This document shows positions 33,176 to 44,333 of a stretch of DNA of 64,000 nucleotides, piece by piece (position 1 is the first letter of the stretch; every line of letters starts with the position of its first letter). The notes under the pieces were generated by a model. That model was given only the letters and a program-made list of their open reading frames with translations. It made no database searches and was not told the DNA's origin. Origin of the DNA: Plectosphaerella cucumerina (lineage: Eukaryota; Ascomycota; Sordariomycetes; Glomerellales; Plectosphaerellaceae); assembly GCA_020746995.1 (NCBI GenBank), contig JAGPXD010000006.1, positions 620,001 to 684,000 of the forward strand, written 5' to 3'. The position numbers and the translations under genes are program-made.

Positions 33176-33910
33176 ATGAGTGGGACCAATCCGGTGCATC
33201 AAGTTTTACAAGATGCACGCATCGCTCCAGAAGTCTTTGACCTGCGTCAGGATTACCGCGCTCTCTTGATGGTGGTTGAGGGCATACCACCCGGGCCCAG
33301 CGACACCACCAGCGAGTCACTGTTAAGCGAAGCGGAAGCGGTTTCCAGAGCGCTACTCTCAAACATCCCGGTCACAGAAGTACCGCACATCGCAGCATGG
33401 CGCGAAGCCTACAAGGCTTTCGGGGCCAAACCTCAGAAAACACGAAACAGCCTTGAAGCCTTGACACGACGAGCAGAGTCTGGCCTCCCACGTGTCAATA
33501 GGCTCACGGATATATACAATGCCATATCGATCAAGCACCAAGTCCCAATCGGCGGAGAGGACCTCGACAACTACGATGGGTCGCCATTCTTAACCCTCGC
33601 GAAGGGCGAAGAACAGTTCCAGACACTCACTAAGGGGGAACCACACGTGGAAGTCGCTGCGCCTGGGGAGCCTATCTGGTGTGATGACACCGGGATCACT
33701 TGTCGCCGCTGGAACTGGAGACAAGGACCTCGGACTGCTTTAACTGATCAAACGACACGTGTCCTTTTCATTTTGGATGCCCTAGAGCCGTTATCAGATA
33801 ACGCTCTAGTTCAGGCTGCTCATGAGCTTGGGTCAGTATTACAACAACTGTCTCCTGCCATCCAAATTTCGCAACGAATCATCAAGACTTCGGCGTTCCC
33901 TGATCAGTAG
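33176..33910 (+). CDS. B3/B4 (PheRS beta-type tRNA-binding) domain protein
   Basis: ORF of 244 residues from ATG 33176 (MSGTNPVHQVLQDARIAPEV). In-frame codons extend upstream to 33050 but look like leader. Conserved segments are AWREAYKAFGAKPQKTRNSL, LPRVNRLTDIYNAISIKHQV, PIGGEDLDNYDG, WCDDTGITCRRWNWRQG and TTRVLFILDAL. They match stand-alone B3/B4 domain proteins related to the editing region of bacterial phenylalanyl-tRNA synthetase beta chains. They may check amino acids or mischarged tRNA; the real substrate is unknown. Single exon and intact, sitting alone between transposons, so transfer or cargo status is possible. Confidence 0.85.
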   Translation: MSGTNPVHQVLQDARIAPEVFDLRQDYRALLMVVEGIPPGPSDTTSESLLSEAEAVSRALLSNIPVTEVPHIAAWREAYKAFGAKPQKTRNSLEALTRRAESGLPRVNRLTDIYNAISIKHQVPIGGEDLDNYDGSPFLTLAKGEEQFQTLTKGEPHVEVAAPGEPIWCDDTGITCRRWNWRQGPRTALTDQTTRVLFILDALEPLSDNALVQAAHELGSVLQQLSPAIQISQRIIKTSAFPDQ

Positions 33911-34413
33911 GGCTGCTCGTCATGTATCATTTCTTAGTCCCTTTTGGGAAGAAGCGCTTTCTAGGTACGAGGCTTCAGCATCCTCGGGGAACAGAGCCAC
34001 TTGCAAGCCGTCGATGAGGCGCGTGGACAAGGTCAGAGAAGGGGGTTCTCGAGGCACAGGCGCTGGTCTTGCAAGTATACGAGACACGGCTTGGGTTTTG
34101 AGGATAAGGACTTATGTCACGGTCAGGAGGGGCTATTACGGTGGTAGAAGTTCGCTCTCCCGTGCCCGATACAGCTCGCAACGCAATATACCATTGTCAC
34201 GTACACTTGCTGCCACTAGCGTGTTATACGGTATTATACGTATTACGCCTGTGTTCATTTCGGGCACGGTAGTATTGTATCTAGGTAGGATTATTACTAG
34301 TTTACCCTCGATCTCGGTGTCTATTCCCCGAGTGTCGGGAAGTATAGCTTCCGTGACTTTCGCTAATCTTAAGACTATTATTATAGCGTAATATCTAATA
34401 TATATAAGTAGTG
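33911..34413. other. 3' flank of B3/B4 gene grading into RIP-mutated DNA
   Basis: Normal composition to about 34190, then increasingly AT-rich up to the Fot1-like end at 34416. Open frames on both strands show no recognisable protein. Confidence 0.4.
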
Positions 34414-34415
34414 TA

Positions 34416-34956
34416 ACGTAATCCACGGGCGAGTAGTCTACACGGGCGAGTAGTCTACGTAACCCTTATTCCACTAAACTAAGCCTTTATCCCGCGCTAG
34501 TATAATAGCCTAATATATAAAACGTATTAAATAAACGTTAGTTAATTCTTACTATTTAAGTAATAAAATAAGACCCGAAGTTAAGTACTAGGAGTACTAT
34601 AAAGATCTATAACGTATCGAAAACTACCCTCCTTTAATACTAATATAGTACTCCTAAACGATATAATAGCCCTCTAAACTCTACGAAATTAAACAAAATA
34701 ATAGAGAATATAATTATCGAGTATACTCTTAACCTAGATTTAGAATCCTACTCTCCTCGGTTAAGTAAGGTAAGAGATATAGTAAATAAACTAGTTACGG
34801 AATATAATATACTACCCGTCGGGATTAACTAGACTTTAACCTTTATTAAATAATAACTAGTACTCCGGATATATTTCTTTTGTAAGTATAACTACGAAAA
34901 GGCCTAATATAAAGATCCGGATACGATAAATATATAGTTTTAGTTTATAGTAAATA
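34416..34956 (+). mobile_element. pogo/Fot1-type transposon, copy C, 5' part (split)
   Basis: Preceded by TA and starting ACGTAATCCACGGGCGAGTA with two tandem GGGCGAGTAG units. The body aligns by eye with copies A and B from the terminus to 34956, where the third gypsy element is inserted at AAATA. Heavily RIP-mutated. Confidence 0.75.
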
Positions 34957-35159
34957 TATTAACGGCTGGTCCCGTTGATTAGTCTAAAAAGGAGGCAGTA
35001 GAATTGTCTATCTTCGATAAGGGGAAAAAGGGGAAAAGGAGACTTCGTAGTGAAGACGCCGTGAAGCTAGAAATAAGCCGGGGCGAGGATTAGTTACGTG
35101 GCTAGGCCCGGTTAGCCGAGTTATTACCGGGAACCACCCGCAGGCATCAGCCTGTAATA
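34957..35159 (-). repeat. 3' LTR of third gypsy element (203 bp)
   Basis: Reads TATTAACGGCTGGTCCCGTT to GCCTGTAATA, ancestral TGTTA..TAACA. It matches the right LTR over its full length with a few transitions. Confidence 0.9.
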
Positions 35160-35539
35160 ATACCCCCCTTCCTCCCGCCAGCCTGAAGTCACGGCGAAGT
35201 CACGCCGTTAGAAATATCGGGGCGCTACGCGCCGTGCCCCACTCACACCGCCTCCCGGGGCGGGCTCTAGCTCGAGGGGCCTAATCGCCGCTAGCGTAAG
35301 GCTGCCGGCCTCGCCGTAAGGTATTAACGGCTTTAATTGGCCGCCCCCTAATTAAATAGGCGGCTACGGCCATTATTGCGGCTGTTCGAGCCTAATCTCC
35401 TAGGTACAGGCTGGATTCGCCTAATAGGAGCGCGAAAGCCGCTTAGAGATACCTAAGGGTGCGAAGTAAACTCGCGAGGCCTCAGGTCTCAACCTATAGA
35501 ATAAAACCACTTCGCGCGCCCGTCCCTTAAGCCGTTTTT

Positions 35540-36760
35540 TTCCTTCCTTCCTTCACCCTAACGACTACTCGTAAGCCCGACCCTAACCTAACGCCCGCCG
35601 CCGCCCCTAGCCGACCGCAAGTTCGGTACTAACTCGCGTTACAGAACGTCTCTCCTATTAAGCCCTTAGTCCCGAAAGTAAGTTAGTCCCTCTTATCGTC
35701 CTCGCACGGAAGTTACTAACTAGTCGCTTAGAATCGCGTTTCGTCGCCCGGGTCCCTAGACCCAAAAAGTTTTATTCGTTGTTTAGGCCCTTAGCCTATT
35801 ATACACCTCGGCCTCACGCCGTGAGTCTCACCCCGTCCTTACGGAGTCGCAGCGAAGTCCTAACGACGTCCAGATCATATCTCCTCCCGGTACTCCTTAT
35901 ACTGTTCCCTGCCTCGGTTATACTAACTGTGTCGCCGCGGCCCTCGGGGTTAAAAAGGATATCGGTAACCTCCTGGTGGAGTACCGCCACTAGACCGGTT
36001 CGTTTACACCGTCTATTTGCTACGAGTTTGTTAGTCTAACGTTATTAATATAGGCGCTAGTACCACCCGTGCCAACGCTAAGTACTAGGAGTATTACTCC
36101 TAAAAGCACGGTTACAACAAGCTATAAATTCTATTCGTCTAATTATCGTCTTCGCTACTTATTCGCGTATAGCTCGCCGCCTCTATTGTCGCCCCGGCCG
36201 AGGCTATACACGCCGCCGCCCGCCGCCTCGATAAGGTGTATAATAAGGACGTCGCCGCCGACGTAAGTAGTCCTATCTATATCGCGTCTAGTTCGTTACT
36301 AATTTGCTTATAGGTCGCTACGGCCGAGGCTACTTTCCGCGCCGCCGCCGCCGCCTACCGCCAGGCACTTAGCGCCGCTAAGAAGGCCGCTAAGGAGGCT
36401 ATCGCCCGGGCTCCCAAGCCCTAAACCCCGGCTCCGGCCACCCCTAGCCCTTCGGCTATCGTCCCTACCCTCGTGACTCCCGTCGCCCCTACGGCTCCCG
36501 TGTGTCTTCGCTCCGTCTTCGTAAGCTCTTCGTTCGATTACTAACTTTGTTGTTTTCAGGCCCTTACCGAGGAGGTCGTAGCCCTACGCCGCGACTTCGC
36601 TACTTTCGAGTAGTAAATACACAAGTCCCAGGCCGAGGGCCTCGCCCTGATATATCGCCTAGTCGCCGCCGCCGAGGCCTCGGTCCCGGCCCCTCCCCGC
36701 TACTCCCCGCGTAAACGGGCGCGTAATATTAATACTTCCGCTAAGTAGTCGCCACGGCTT
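35540..36760 (+). pseudogene. Antisense, multi-intron gene within the third gypsy element
   Basis: On the plus strand, antisense to gag-pol and next to the 3' LTR. Consensus introns are visible at 35571-35644 (TACTAAC branch), 35678-35731 (TTACTAAC) and 36263-36313 (TTACTAAT), with another ending at 36559 (TTACTAAC, TTTTCAG). Flanking exons read AARRLDKVYNKDVAAD joined to VATAEATFRAAAAAYRQALS, then an Ala/Pro-rich stretch. After the last intron they read ALTEEVVALRRDFATFE, HKSQAEGLAL and PRYSPRKRARN before a stop. The result is an Ala-rich, coiled-coil-like protein with a basic tail. Stops are TAA/TAG at Gln positions. The start codon is unresolved. No family recognised. Confidence 0.55.
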
Positions 36761-37299
36761 CGTCGCTCCTTCTAGCTTCGGCCTTATTTATTTTATTTTC
36801 TTTAGTTAGACCTTAGGGGCGGGTCGACAATAGCCCCCTAATCAATCGAGCAATACGGAGATTTATCTAACCCCTTAACGTAATATATATAACTTGTGCG
36901 ACTCTGGTGTGTCTTTGCGTTAGCTTTACTCGAAGGTACTATTAAACGGGCCTATCGTTAGCTTCAATAGGCCTATACTTTGCCTCGAAGACGTCAAGAG
37001 CTTAGACGTCGGCCAGGTTAGCGATAAGCTCCTATGTCGGGTTGAAATAGCCTTCCTATCGGACCAAGGCCTAGCGTACTTCGCTACGTCCTCGCCGCGA
37101 AGTTCTAGCGTAAAGGATCTCTTCGACGACCTATTCGTCTCCTTCGGCCGCGTCCCTAATCGGGCCAGGCTATACGTTATCTACTACCTAGCCAGGGATA
37201 GGCCGGTTATAGGCTCTGCGTAGCTGACTTATATAGAAGCACGGGTATACCTATAAAGGAACGGCGAGTTCGACCACATCAGGGTACGGTACCGCGACG

Positions 37300-40060
37300 A
37301 CTCTATACTTATAATACAGCCAGTCCAGCTTCTTTAATAGGCGGGGGCTCGTATAGTTCTTCAGGTTCAACTATACAAAGTTACCCACCTCCTAGCGTTC
37401 TACGGGAGCTCGCCTCTTATTCGCGGCGGCTTCTATGCGTTGCTGTGTGGCGGTAACCGTCGCCTGGACGAAAGATATAACTTCGCGGAGCCGGTCTATA
37501 AGCGCGACTACACTGCGTTCTCACGGGTTACTCGAGTGAGGTTCGCTGACTTAGATGGAGTCAATATGGTAGCCGTGCTCTATGAAAAAGGGGCTTATGC
37601 TAATCGCTACTACTTTGCGGTTATTTAGTGCTAGCTATACTACGGGGAGCTATTCGCCCCAGTCGTCCTGGCAGTACGCTATATACAGTCTGAGGTAGGA
37701 TTATACTTCTTGGTTAGCGCGCTCCGTACTACCGTCCGTCTCGGGGTGGTATACCGTGCTAAGTCGCTACGAGATCTTAAGGAGTTTACAAAGATATCTC
37801 CAGAAACAACCGGTCTAGTTCGGGCCTCGGTCCGAGACGACAGACAAGGGGATACCGTGATAGCGGTAGTAGCACTAGAGAAATCGCTACGTATATACTT
37901 CGGCTTCTATACTACTTATAGCCTCTAACGTGACGTTCTTCGTGAGGCGGTCCGTGATCACCCAGAGGTAGCACGCCTTTGCAGTCCTAGTCTCGGGAAG
38001 GTCGACTATAAAGTCCATAGAGAGGTTACTCCGAATTCACTCTAGTACCGGGAGGGGTTTAAGGAGACCTTACTTCGTGGTTCGCTAGATGTTCTTACGG
38101 CCGTAGACGTCGTAAGATTAACAAAACTAGCGTACGTCTCCACTCAGGCCGGGCCAGTAGAACCTTCTGGCCACTACTACCACTATTCCATCGCGCCCGG
38201 GGTACCCACTAATTACCGAGTCGTGCGTTACTTAGACGATACAACCTCGTAGGGTACTTATCTCGGTTACCGCGGGGACCCAGTAATAGTCTCGGAATAG
38301 GAGGAAGCCCTCCTGTATCAGGGAGTAGTCTCCGATCTAAAGCTTGAGATAGAGCTCGGGGGGCAGGCTACGGTCTCCACGCGACACCACTACTACCACG
38401 GCCTAATAGAGCCAGTCTCTCCTCATCTCTGTTTCCCAGGCGGCTTATAATTCCGGGTCCGCCGGGAATAAGGGAGTCAGCACGGGGGTAAGTAGTAGAC
38501 ACGGCGATACCTGAGCGACTTCGCGCTGCGAGCCGGGCGTGAGGGTTCCTCGGTATAAGACGGTAGCGACCCGAGAGGTCGTAGGCAGGAGTTAGATAGG
38601 TCGGAGCGAGAGGTTTGCGGCTTCGCGGCGTTCTCGGGCCTCCGCCCCTCGATCAATATAGATTAACTCGTCCGGAATAAACTAGACTACTCGTCCCTAG
38701 TTCCGCTTATTGTCTACGCCTCTCGGGATGTCCTGGTTACGGCGTAAGAGTGTATCCGCGGCGAGGTTAAGGCTACCCTTACGATACTTCAGGGCGTAGT
38801 CGAACTACGCCAGGTCGGCTGCCCACCTACTCTAGCGTTCGTTAAGTAGCCTCTTCATCTTAAAGTACTCCAGGTTCTTATAATCGGTAAGGACTGTAAA
38901 GTAACCGCAGCTAAGTAGCTCCGACCTCCACACTATAAGGCATAAGTAAACAGTAAGCATCTCCTTATCGTGAATCGGGTAGTTGAATTCCGCCGAGTTA
39001 AGTCGCCGCGAGAAGTAAGCGATAACGTGCTTATTTCCTTACGAATCCGTTTAGGTAAGCACTCCTCCGAGTACGTACCCCGAACAGTCGGTCTCGGCCG
39101 TAGTATCGCGTTCGGGGTCGCAAGGCTGAAGAACCGGGGGGTCGAGAAAGCTGCGTTTCATACACTAGAATACGGCGTCTTCGCTTCGACCCTAGGTGAA
39201 CGGAACACCCTTCTTCGTCAGCCTCACAAGGGGTCGAGATACCTCGGCGAAGTCGGGGATATAGATACGGTAGTAGTTTACGAAGCCGAGCCAACTTCAC
39301 ACCCCCTTCACCGTAGTAGGAGCCTCCCACTCCTGTATTACTCGTAGCTTTTCAGGGTCGCAGGACATCCCTTCGCCAACGGTAAAGATAAACCCTAAGT
39401 ACTTCACCTTCTTCACACTAAACTCGCACTTCGTAGGGTCGAGGTAAAAGCCCGCCGATACGAGTTTACTGAGAACTTTCCGTACCTTCGCCTCGTATTC
39501 CTCGCGTATACCGCCCGAGTAAATCAGGATATTATCGACGTACGCCGTAGCGAAGTCGTCGAGGAACTCCTGCAGGACCTTGTTAATATATCGCTAGAAG
39601 GTCACAGGGGCGCCGCTAAGTCCGAACAGACACACCAGCCATTCGAAGCTACCTAGCCGCGTACGAAACACAGTCTTGTATTCGTCGCCGAGGGCCATCC
39701 TAATCTTATAGAAGGCTACTACCACGTCAAGCTTCGTAAACCACTGGGCTTGCCCCAGGTTACGTCTTGTCTCCGTGATTAACAGGAGGGGGTAGCGATC
39801 TGGCTGCGAAATCGCATTAAGGGCGCGGTAGTCGCAACAGAAACGAAGGCCACCTTACGGCTTCCTCACAAAAAGCACCGGCGCTACTACGGCGGAGCTA
39901 CTAACTCGGATAAACCCCTTATCGAGGAGGTCTTTAATCGTCTTATAAAGGACGAGGAGTTCCTCCCTGGTTATATCGTACAGGGGGCCCCAGGGGAGCG
40001 GGGGATCGTTACTATCGGGTCCTAGCTTTAACTTCACCTCGTAGTCGATACCAGGTCGGT
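37300..40060 (-). pseudogene. pol of third gypsy element (RT, RNase H, integrase), RIP-inactivated
   Basis: On the minus strand the RT N-terminal block reads PWGPLYDITREELLVLYKTI, followed by LLDKGFIRVSSS and APVLFVRKP. The catalytic motif at 39531-39542 reads YVDN instead of YVDD, a G-to-A change in a TG context as RIP makes. The integrase near 37.9-38.2 kb shows HDSVISGYPGRDG, RRFYWPGLSGDVR and SNLSMDFIVDLPETRT. The second pair of zinc Cys reads Tyr (SYDVYG). Stops are TAA/TAG. Confidence 0.85.
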
Positions 40061-40783
40061 AGGGAAGTAGCTACGAAGACGTAGCTTCTGAGAATAACTC
40101 TCCGAACTCCCTAAGCACCTCTTAAGGGACAAACTAACGGGGGTCTACTAGGGCCTTAGGCTAGAGAGCCTTCTTAATATCCCGTAGGGTAATAGCGAAG
40201 ACTGCCGTATCCCGAGCTTCCTGAGCGGCGACGTCGTCGCGAAGTAGCTATTTGCCGACCCGGCGGTAGGTCTTCTTAAATACCTAGCCGGAGATAAGGC
40301 GGGCTGAGCGGATCGCCGCTATACGTAGGGGCTCGGCCTCTCCCTAGAGACGTAGGGTAAGCTAGGCGACGCCGTAGGTAACTCGCCGGTCCTTCGTGTA
40401 GTAGGTAACGTCGTTGAGTTCTATCTAAGGACGACCTAAGATTAGCTCCTAGTCTAAGCTAGCGATAACGTAGGCGAAGGATCGCTCTATATAGCCACAG
40501 AGGTCCAGTTCGAAAGCCACGATCCCGAGGGCTTCCACGGGGCCTATCTCCTCGGAGAAACCGCTAAGTCGCCGCGTCGACTTGTCGACGTACGGAAGGC
40601 GGAGTTACGTAGTAAGCTTCAGGTTAATAGCTGAATAGACGTCACATCCCGTATCTACTAGTGTGTATACTTGTGTATTATTAACCCTAGCCTGAATCGC
40701 TACTGGAAAGCTACTTATTCGATACTTCTTAGCTTCGAACTCACGCCTTAACTCCCCCGTCTCCCCTAATACCCGTTTTCGTA

Positions 40784-41800
40784 TTAGGGTATCTCGTTTC
40801 CCGAGTCCTCGCTACCGTCTTCGGTATCAGATAACGCGGCTTCGCCGCAAGCTCCTCGCGAGTTTACTTTATTAATCTTACGGCGGTTAGGCTCCGGGTA
40901 GTTACGCGCGAGGTAACCCCTCTTGTCGTAGTTGTAATATATACGGGTTTCGGTTCGCTCGCGTAAGCCCCGGCGAGCGTCCTTCCTGATCTGGTTAATC
41001 CCGCCTATCCTCGTGTCCCCCTCGTAGTCCTTACGATCTCGGGCCGGAGTCGTAGCAGCCTTCCCCTTATAAGTCCTACGTAGAGCCTTAACTCTGCCCG
41101 CCACCTCTTGGACTCGGAACAACCATTATAGGTAGTCGTTAGTGGGCAGGGCCACTACGACTAAGCTGCGATATAGCTCGTCGTTTAAAGCGCCTTCTAG
41201 GAAGGCAATCTTCGCCGCGTCGGCCTAGTAGGCGCTACCGGCTTAGGCGATAAGGCGTTTAAACCTCGGGAGGAACTAGGCGAATACGACGTCGTCGCGT
41301 TATCGTAGCGTTCTCAGCTCGGCTGCCGCTCGGTGTTACTTATTCGCGTCCTTATAGTTCCGGTCTAGGTACTCTAAGAACGCCGCGGGGTTAAAGTGAC
41401 TTCCCGGCCTACCCGAGGTGTAGTAGGTTGCTACGATCTGCTGGGGCTGGGAGTCGAGACACGAGTTAATAAGGTACCAGGCTTCTCGCGGACCTCCGAT
41501 GAGATGTTTGTCGAGGGCGATCTTATTATATATCTACTATAACCACGCTACGTAGTCTGCGTATCTACCGGAGAACTTCGGGGGGTTAGGAAGCGGCTTA
41601 GTACACTTTATCGGGACTATTTAGGGGGTTACCCCTTTAGGGGCTAGAGGGCCCTGTAAAGCCGTCGCGGGGGCTTTAGGAACTTACTACGATATCGCTA
41701 CTACTAACTATTAGAAGTAGGACTATAGCTACGCGAGGGACTCTTGGAGCGGCCGAACGGCGGCGCTTACCGTCTCGTTAACACGGCGATCGAGTATCTC
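40784..41800 (-). pseudogene. gag of third gypsy element, RIP-inactivated
   Basis: Minus-strand readings include PPKFSGRYADYVAWL, ALDKHLIGGPREAWYLINS and PGSHFNPAAFLEYLDR, typical of gypsy gag. A basic region and a nucleocapsid knuckle at 40898-40939 follow, reading YYNYDKRGYLARNY. All three Cys and the His of C-x2-C-x4-H-x4-C are Tyr. A 112-codon open frame (40784-41122) survives around it. Confidence 0.75.
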
Positions 41801-41874
41801 GTTAATCTCAAACTCGCCGCTAACCCGGCGTGTCTCTAGGCTACTAGGGTTTATCTGTTATTAGATCGAAGATA

Positions 41875-42077
41875 TATTAATAGCTAGTCCCGTTGATTAG
41901 TCTAAAAAGGAGGTAGTAGAATTATCTATCTTCGATAAGGGGAAAAAGGGGAAAAGGAGACTTCGTAGCGAAGACGCCGCGAAGCTAGAAATAAGCCGGG
42001 GCGAGGATTAGTCACGTGGCTAGGCCCGGTTAGCCGAGCTATTACCGGGAACCACCCGCAGGCATTAGCCTGTAACA
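41875..42077 (-). repeat. 5' LTR of third gypsy element (203 bp)
   Basis: Reads TATTAATAGCTAGTCCCGTT to GCCTGTAACA and is followed by the AAATA duplication. Just inside (minus strand), TCTTCGAT is complementary to ATCGAAGA within the LTR, a possible self-priming site. Confidence 0.9.
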
Positions 42078-42082
42078 AAATA

Positions 42083-42195
42083 TAGTTATAAAATATAGTA
42101 TAGTAGACTCTAATATTTATAATTTCAATAAGACTAGTTTCTAGATAAGTATTATTACTAACGGGATAGTTATTATAAATATAGAAAGATACTAA
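42083..42195 (+). mobile_element. pogo/Fot1-type transposon, copy C, continuation after the gypsy insertion
   Basis: Resumes the alignment with copy B (near 43010-43125) right after the AAATA duplication and continues to about 42195. There similarity ends; the 3' half and right terminus are missing. Confidence 0.65.
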
Positions 42196-42468
42196 GGAGC
42201 GGTATATAAGTATACCTATAAAAGAGCTATTTATTAAGAAAGCCTACTAGGGTACTTACTTAATAATCCTAGGTATAGATTTATCCTCTAAAGATATTAA
42301 CCTTACTAGGCTATAGATAAGGTAGTAAAAACCTACTATAACTAACTAGTTACAATTAGCTTATAGAACGCTATAAACTATAAGCTTTTTAATTACTTTT
42401 GTATTTAACTAGATAAGCGGTATTAGCCGCCGTCGAAGTACTCTTTTCCTTGAATATACTAGTATAGG
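42196..42468. other. AT-rich spacer
   Basis: Strongly AT-rich, CA/TG-poor. No protein or known repeat recognised. Confidence 0.35.
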
Positions 42469-42470
42469 TA

Positions 42471-44331
42471 ACGTATATCACAAGCGAGTGGTCTACCCAA
42501 GCGAGTGGTCCAGCCCGCCCGGATTCTATAGATTCTACTCCCCGTCACGCGTTTATTCCACCACCAGAAATATCGACACCTTATAAAGAAAGCCAGATCA
42601 TTCTTACTATCTAAGTAATAAAAAACGAAGCGACTTTAAGCGCTACGAGCGCTACGAAGATCTACGATATACCGAAGACAACCCTCCTCCGCCGCCTATA
42701 TAGTACCACTACCCGACGCGACAGCCCTCCGAATTCTACGAAATTAACCGAGCTCGAAGAGAAGACGATTATTAAATACACACTCGACCTAGATTCGCGA
42801 TTATACCCTGCTCGGTTAGGCGAGGTTGGAGATATAGCTAATAAACTACTTACGGAGTGCGACACGCTACCCGTTAGGAAGAACTAAGCGTTTAACTTCG
42901 TTAAACGATAACTAGAGCTCCGGACGCGTTTCTTTCGTAGATACGACTATAAGAGAGCCTAATATAAAGATCTAGACGCGATAAATACGTAGTTTCGGCT
43001 TATACGGAATATAGTCGCGAAATACAGTATAGTAGACTCGGATATTTACAACTTCGATAAGACTAGTTTCTAGATAGGTATTATCGCTAACGGGATAGTT
43101 GTTATAGGCGCGGAAAGATATTCTAACCCGAAGATAAGGTAGCTAGGTAATCGGGAATAGGTTATAGTAATCCAGGGCGTTAGCGCGACCGGTTTCTACG
43201 TCCCACCGTATATCGTGGTTACGGGTAAATATTACCTCTCGACTTAGTACTAAGATAACGCGATTCCACGCGACTAGAGGATCGTAACGTCTCTAAACGG
43301 CTAGATAATAAACGAAATTAGCTTCGATTAGATTTAGTATTTTAACCGATATATAAAACCTAGAAAGACAGGCGGGTATTATATCCTCGTCCTGGATAGC
43401 TACGAAAGTTACTACTCCGTCGAATTCGAGCTCTACTATAAGGAAAATAATATTATCACGCTCTATATACCCCCTTATTCGTCGTATCTACTCTAACCTC
43501 TTAATATTAACTATTTTAGCCCGCTAAAGAAAGTATATAGTCGGTAAATCGAGATAAAGATAAAGGCCGGTATAAGCTATATTACAAAGGAGGACTTCCT
43601 ACCCGCGTTTTCGGCTGTATTTCGAGATATAATAACGGAAAAAAATATCCTAGGTGGTTTTCGAGGGGCTAGATTTATACCCTATAACCCGAAAGTAGTT
43701 CTCTCGAAGCTAGATATAAAGTTAAAGACGCCGACGCCTCCGGGGTTATCTCACGGGCTACCCGACCTCTAGACCTCCCAGACGCCTATAACCGCTATAG
43801 AAGCTATTTCGTAGTCCGATTTTATTAAAGGTCGGATTAGCCGTTATAAGAGTAGCTTACCGACGTTAATTCTTAACGCTATTAACTTCCTAGCGAAGGG
43901 TACGCGGGGTGTTATATACTAGATCGCCCTTTTAAAGTCCGAGAACGTAATCCTTCGAGAGGAGAATATAACCCTTAGCCGGCGTCGTAAGGCTAAAAAA
44001 GTATAACTACGAAAAGGAGGGAGCCTTACTCTAGGCGAGGGACAGGACTAGATTACCTAGAGAGAGGTAGATTCTTAAGTAAAGGAGGAAACACGACAAA
44101 ATCCAGCTCCGTCGATACACGCCGCGCCGAAGAAACAAAGCTGTGGCGTATACGGAAAGACTAGCTATAACGCGAGAACTTATCAGTAGGTTGCCCTGTT
44201 ATCGTCGGATAGCGAAGAGTAGCTTTTATTTAAATTAAATACTGAGATATCGCGTGACGATAGGTTGATTCTGTGGAATATAGGTTAGGTAGACCACTCG
44301 CTTGGGTGGACTACTCGCTTGTGATATACGT
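42471..44331 (+). mobile_element. pogo/Fot1-type Tc1-mariner transposon, copy B (defective)
   Basis: 1861 bp flanked by TA (42469-42470, 44332-44333) with inverted ends starting ACGTATATCACAAGCGAGTG. Each end carries two tandem AAGCGAGTGGTC units. The interior follows copy A closely in the same orientation, including the transposase blocks (VIQGVSATGFYVPPYIVVTG, LVLDSYESYYSVEF). The first catalytic-region motif reads LDSY rather than LDGH. TAA/TAG breaks are RIP-type. Termini differ from copy A although the bodies are close. Confidence 0.85.
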
Positions 44332-44333
44332 TA

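Larger units (their letters stand above)
34957..42077 (-). mobile_element. Third Ty3/gypsy element, inserted in a Fot1 copy; TSD AAATA
   Basis: 7121 bp with two 203-bp LTRs (34957-35159, 41875-42077) and perfect AAATA duplications (34952-34956, 42078-42082). Coding sense is minus: gag near 41.1-41.8 kb, zinc knuckle 40898-40939, RT near 39.3-40.0 kb, integrase near 37.7-38.2 kb. A polypurine tract (GGGAGGAAGGGGGG on the minus strand) abuts the left LTR. A spliced antisense gene occupies 35.5-36.8 kb. It is less RIP-mutated than the chromoviruses and belongs to a different lineage with a much shorter LTR. Confidence 0.92.
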
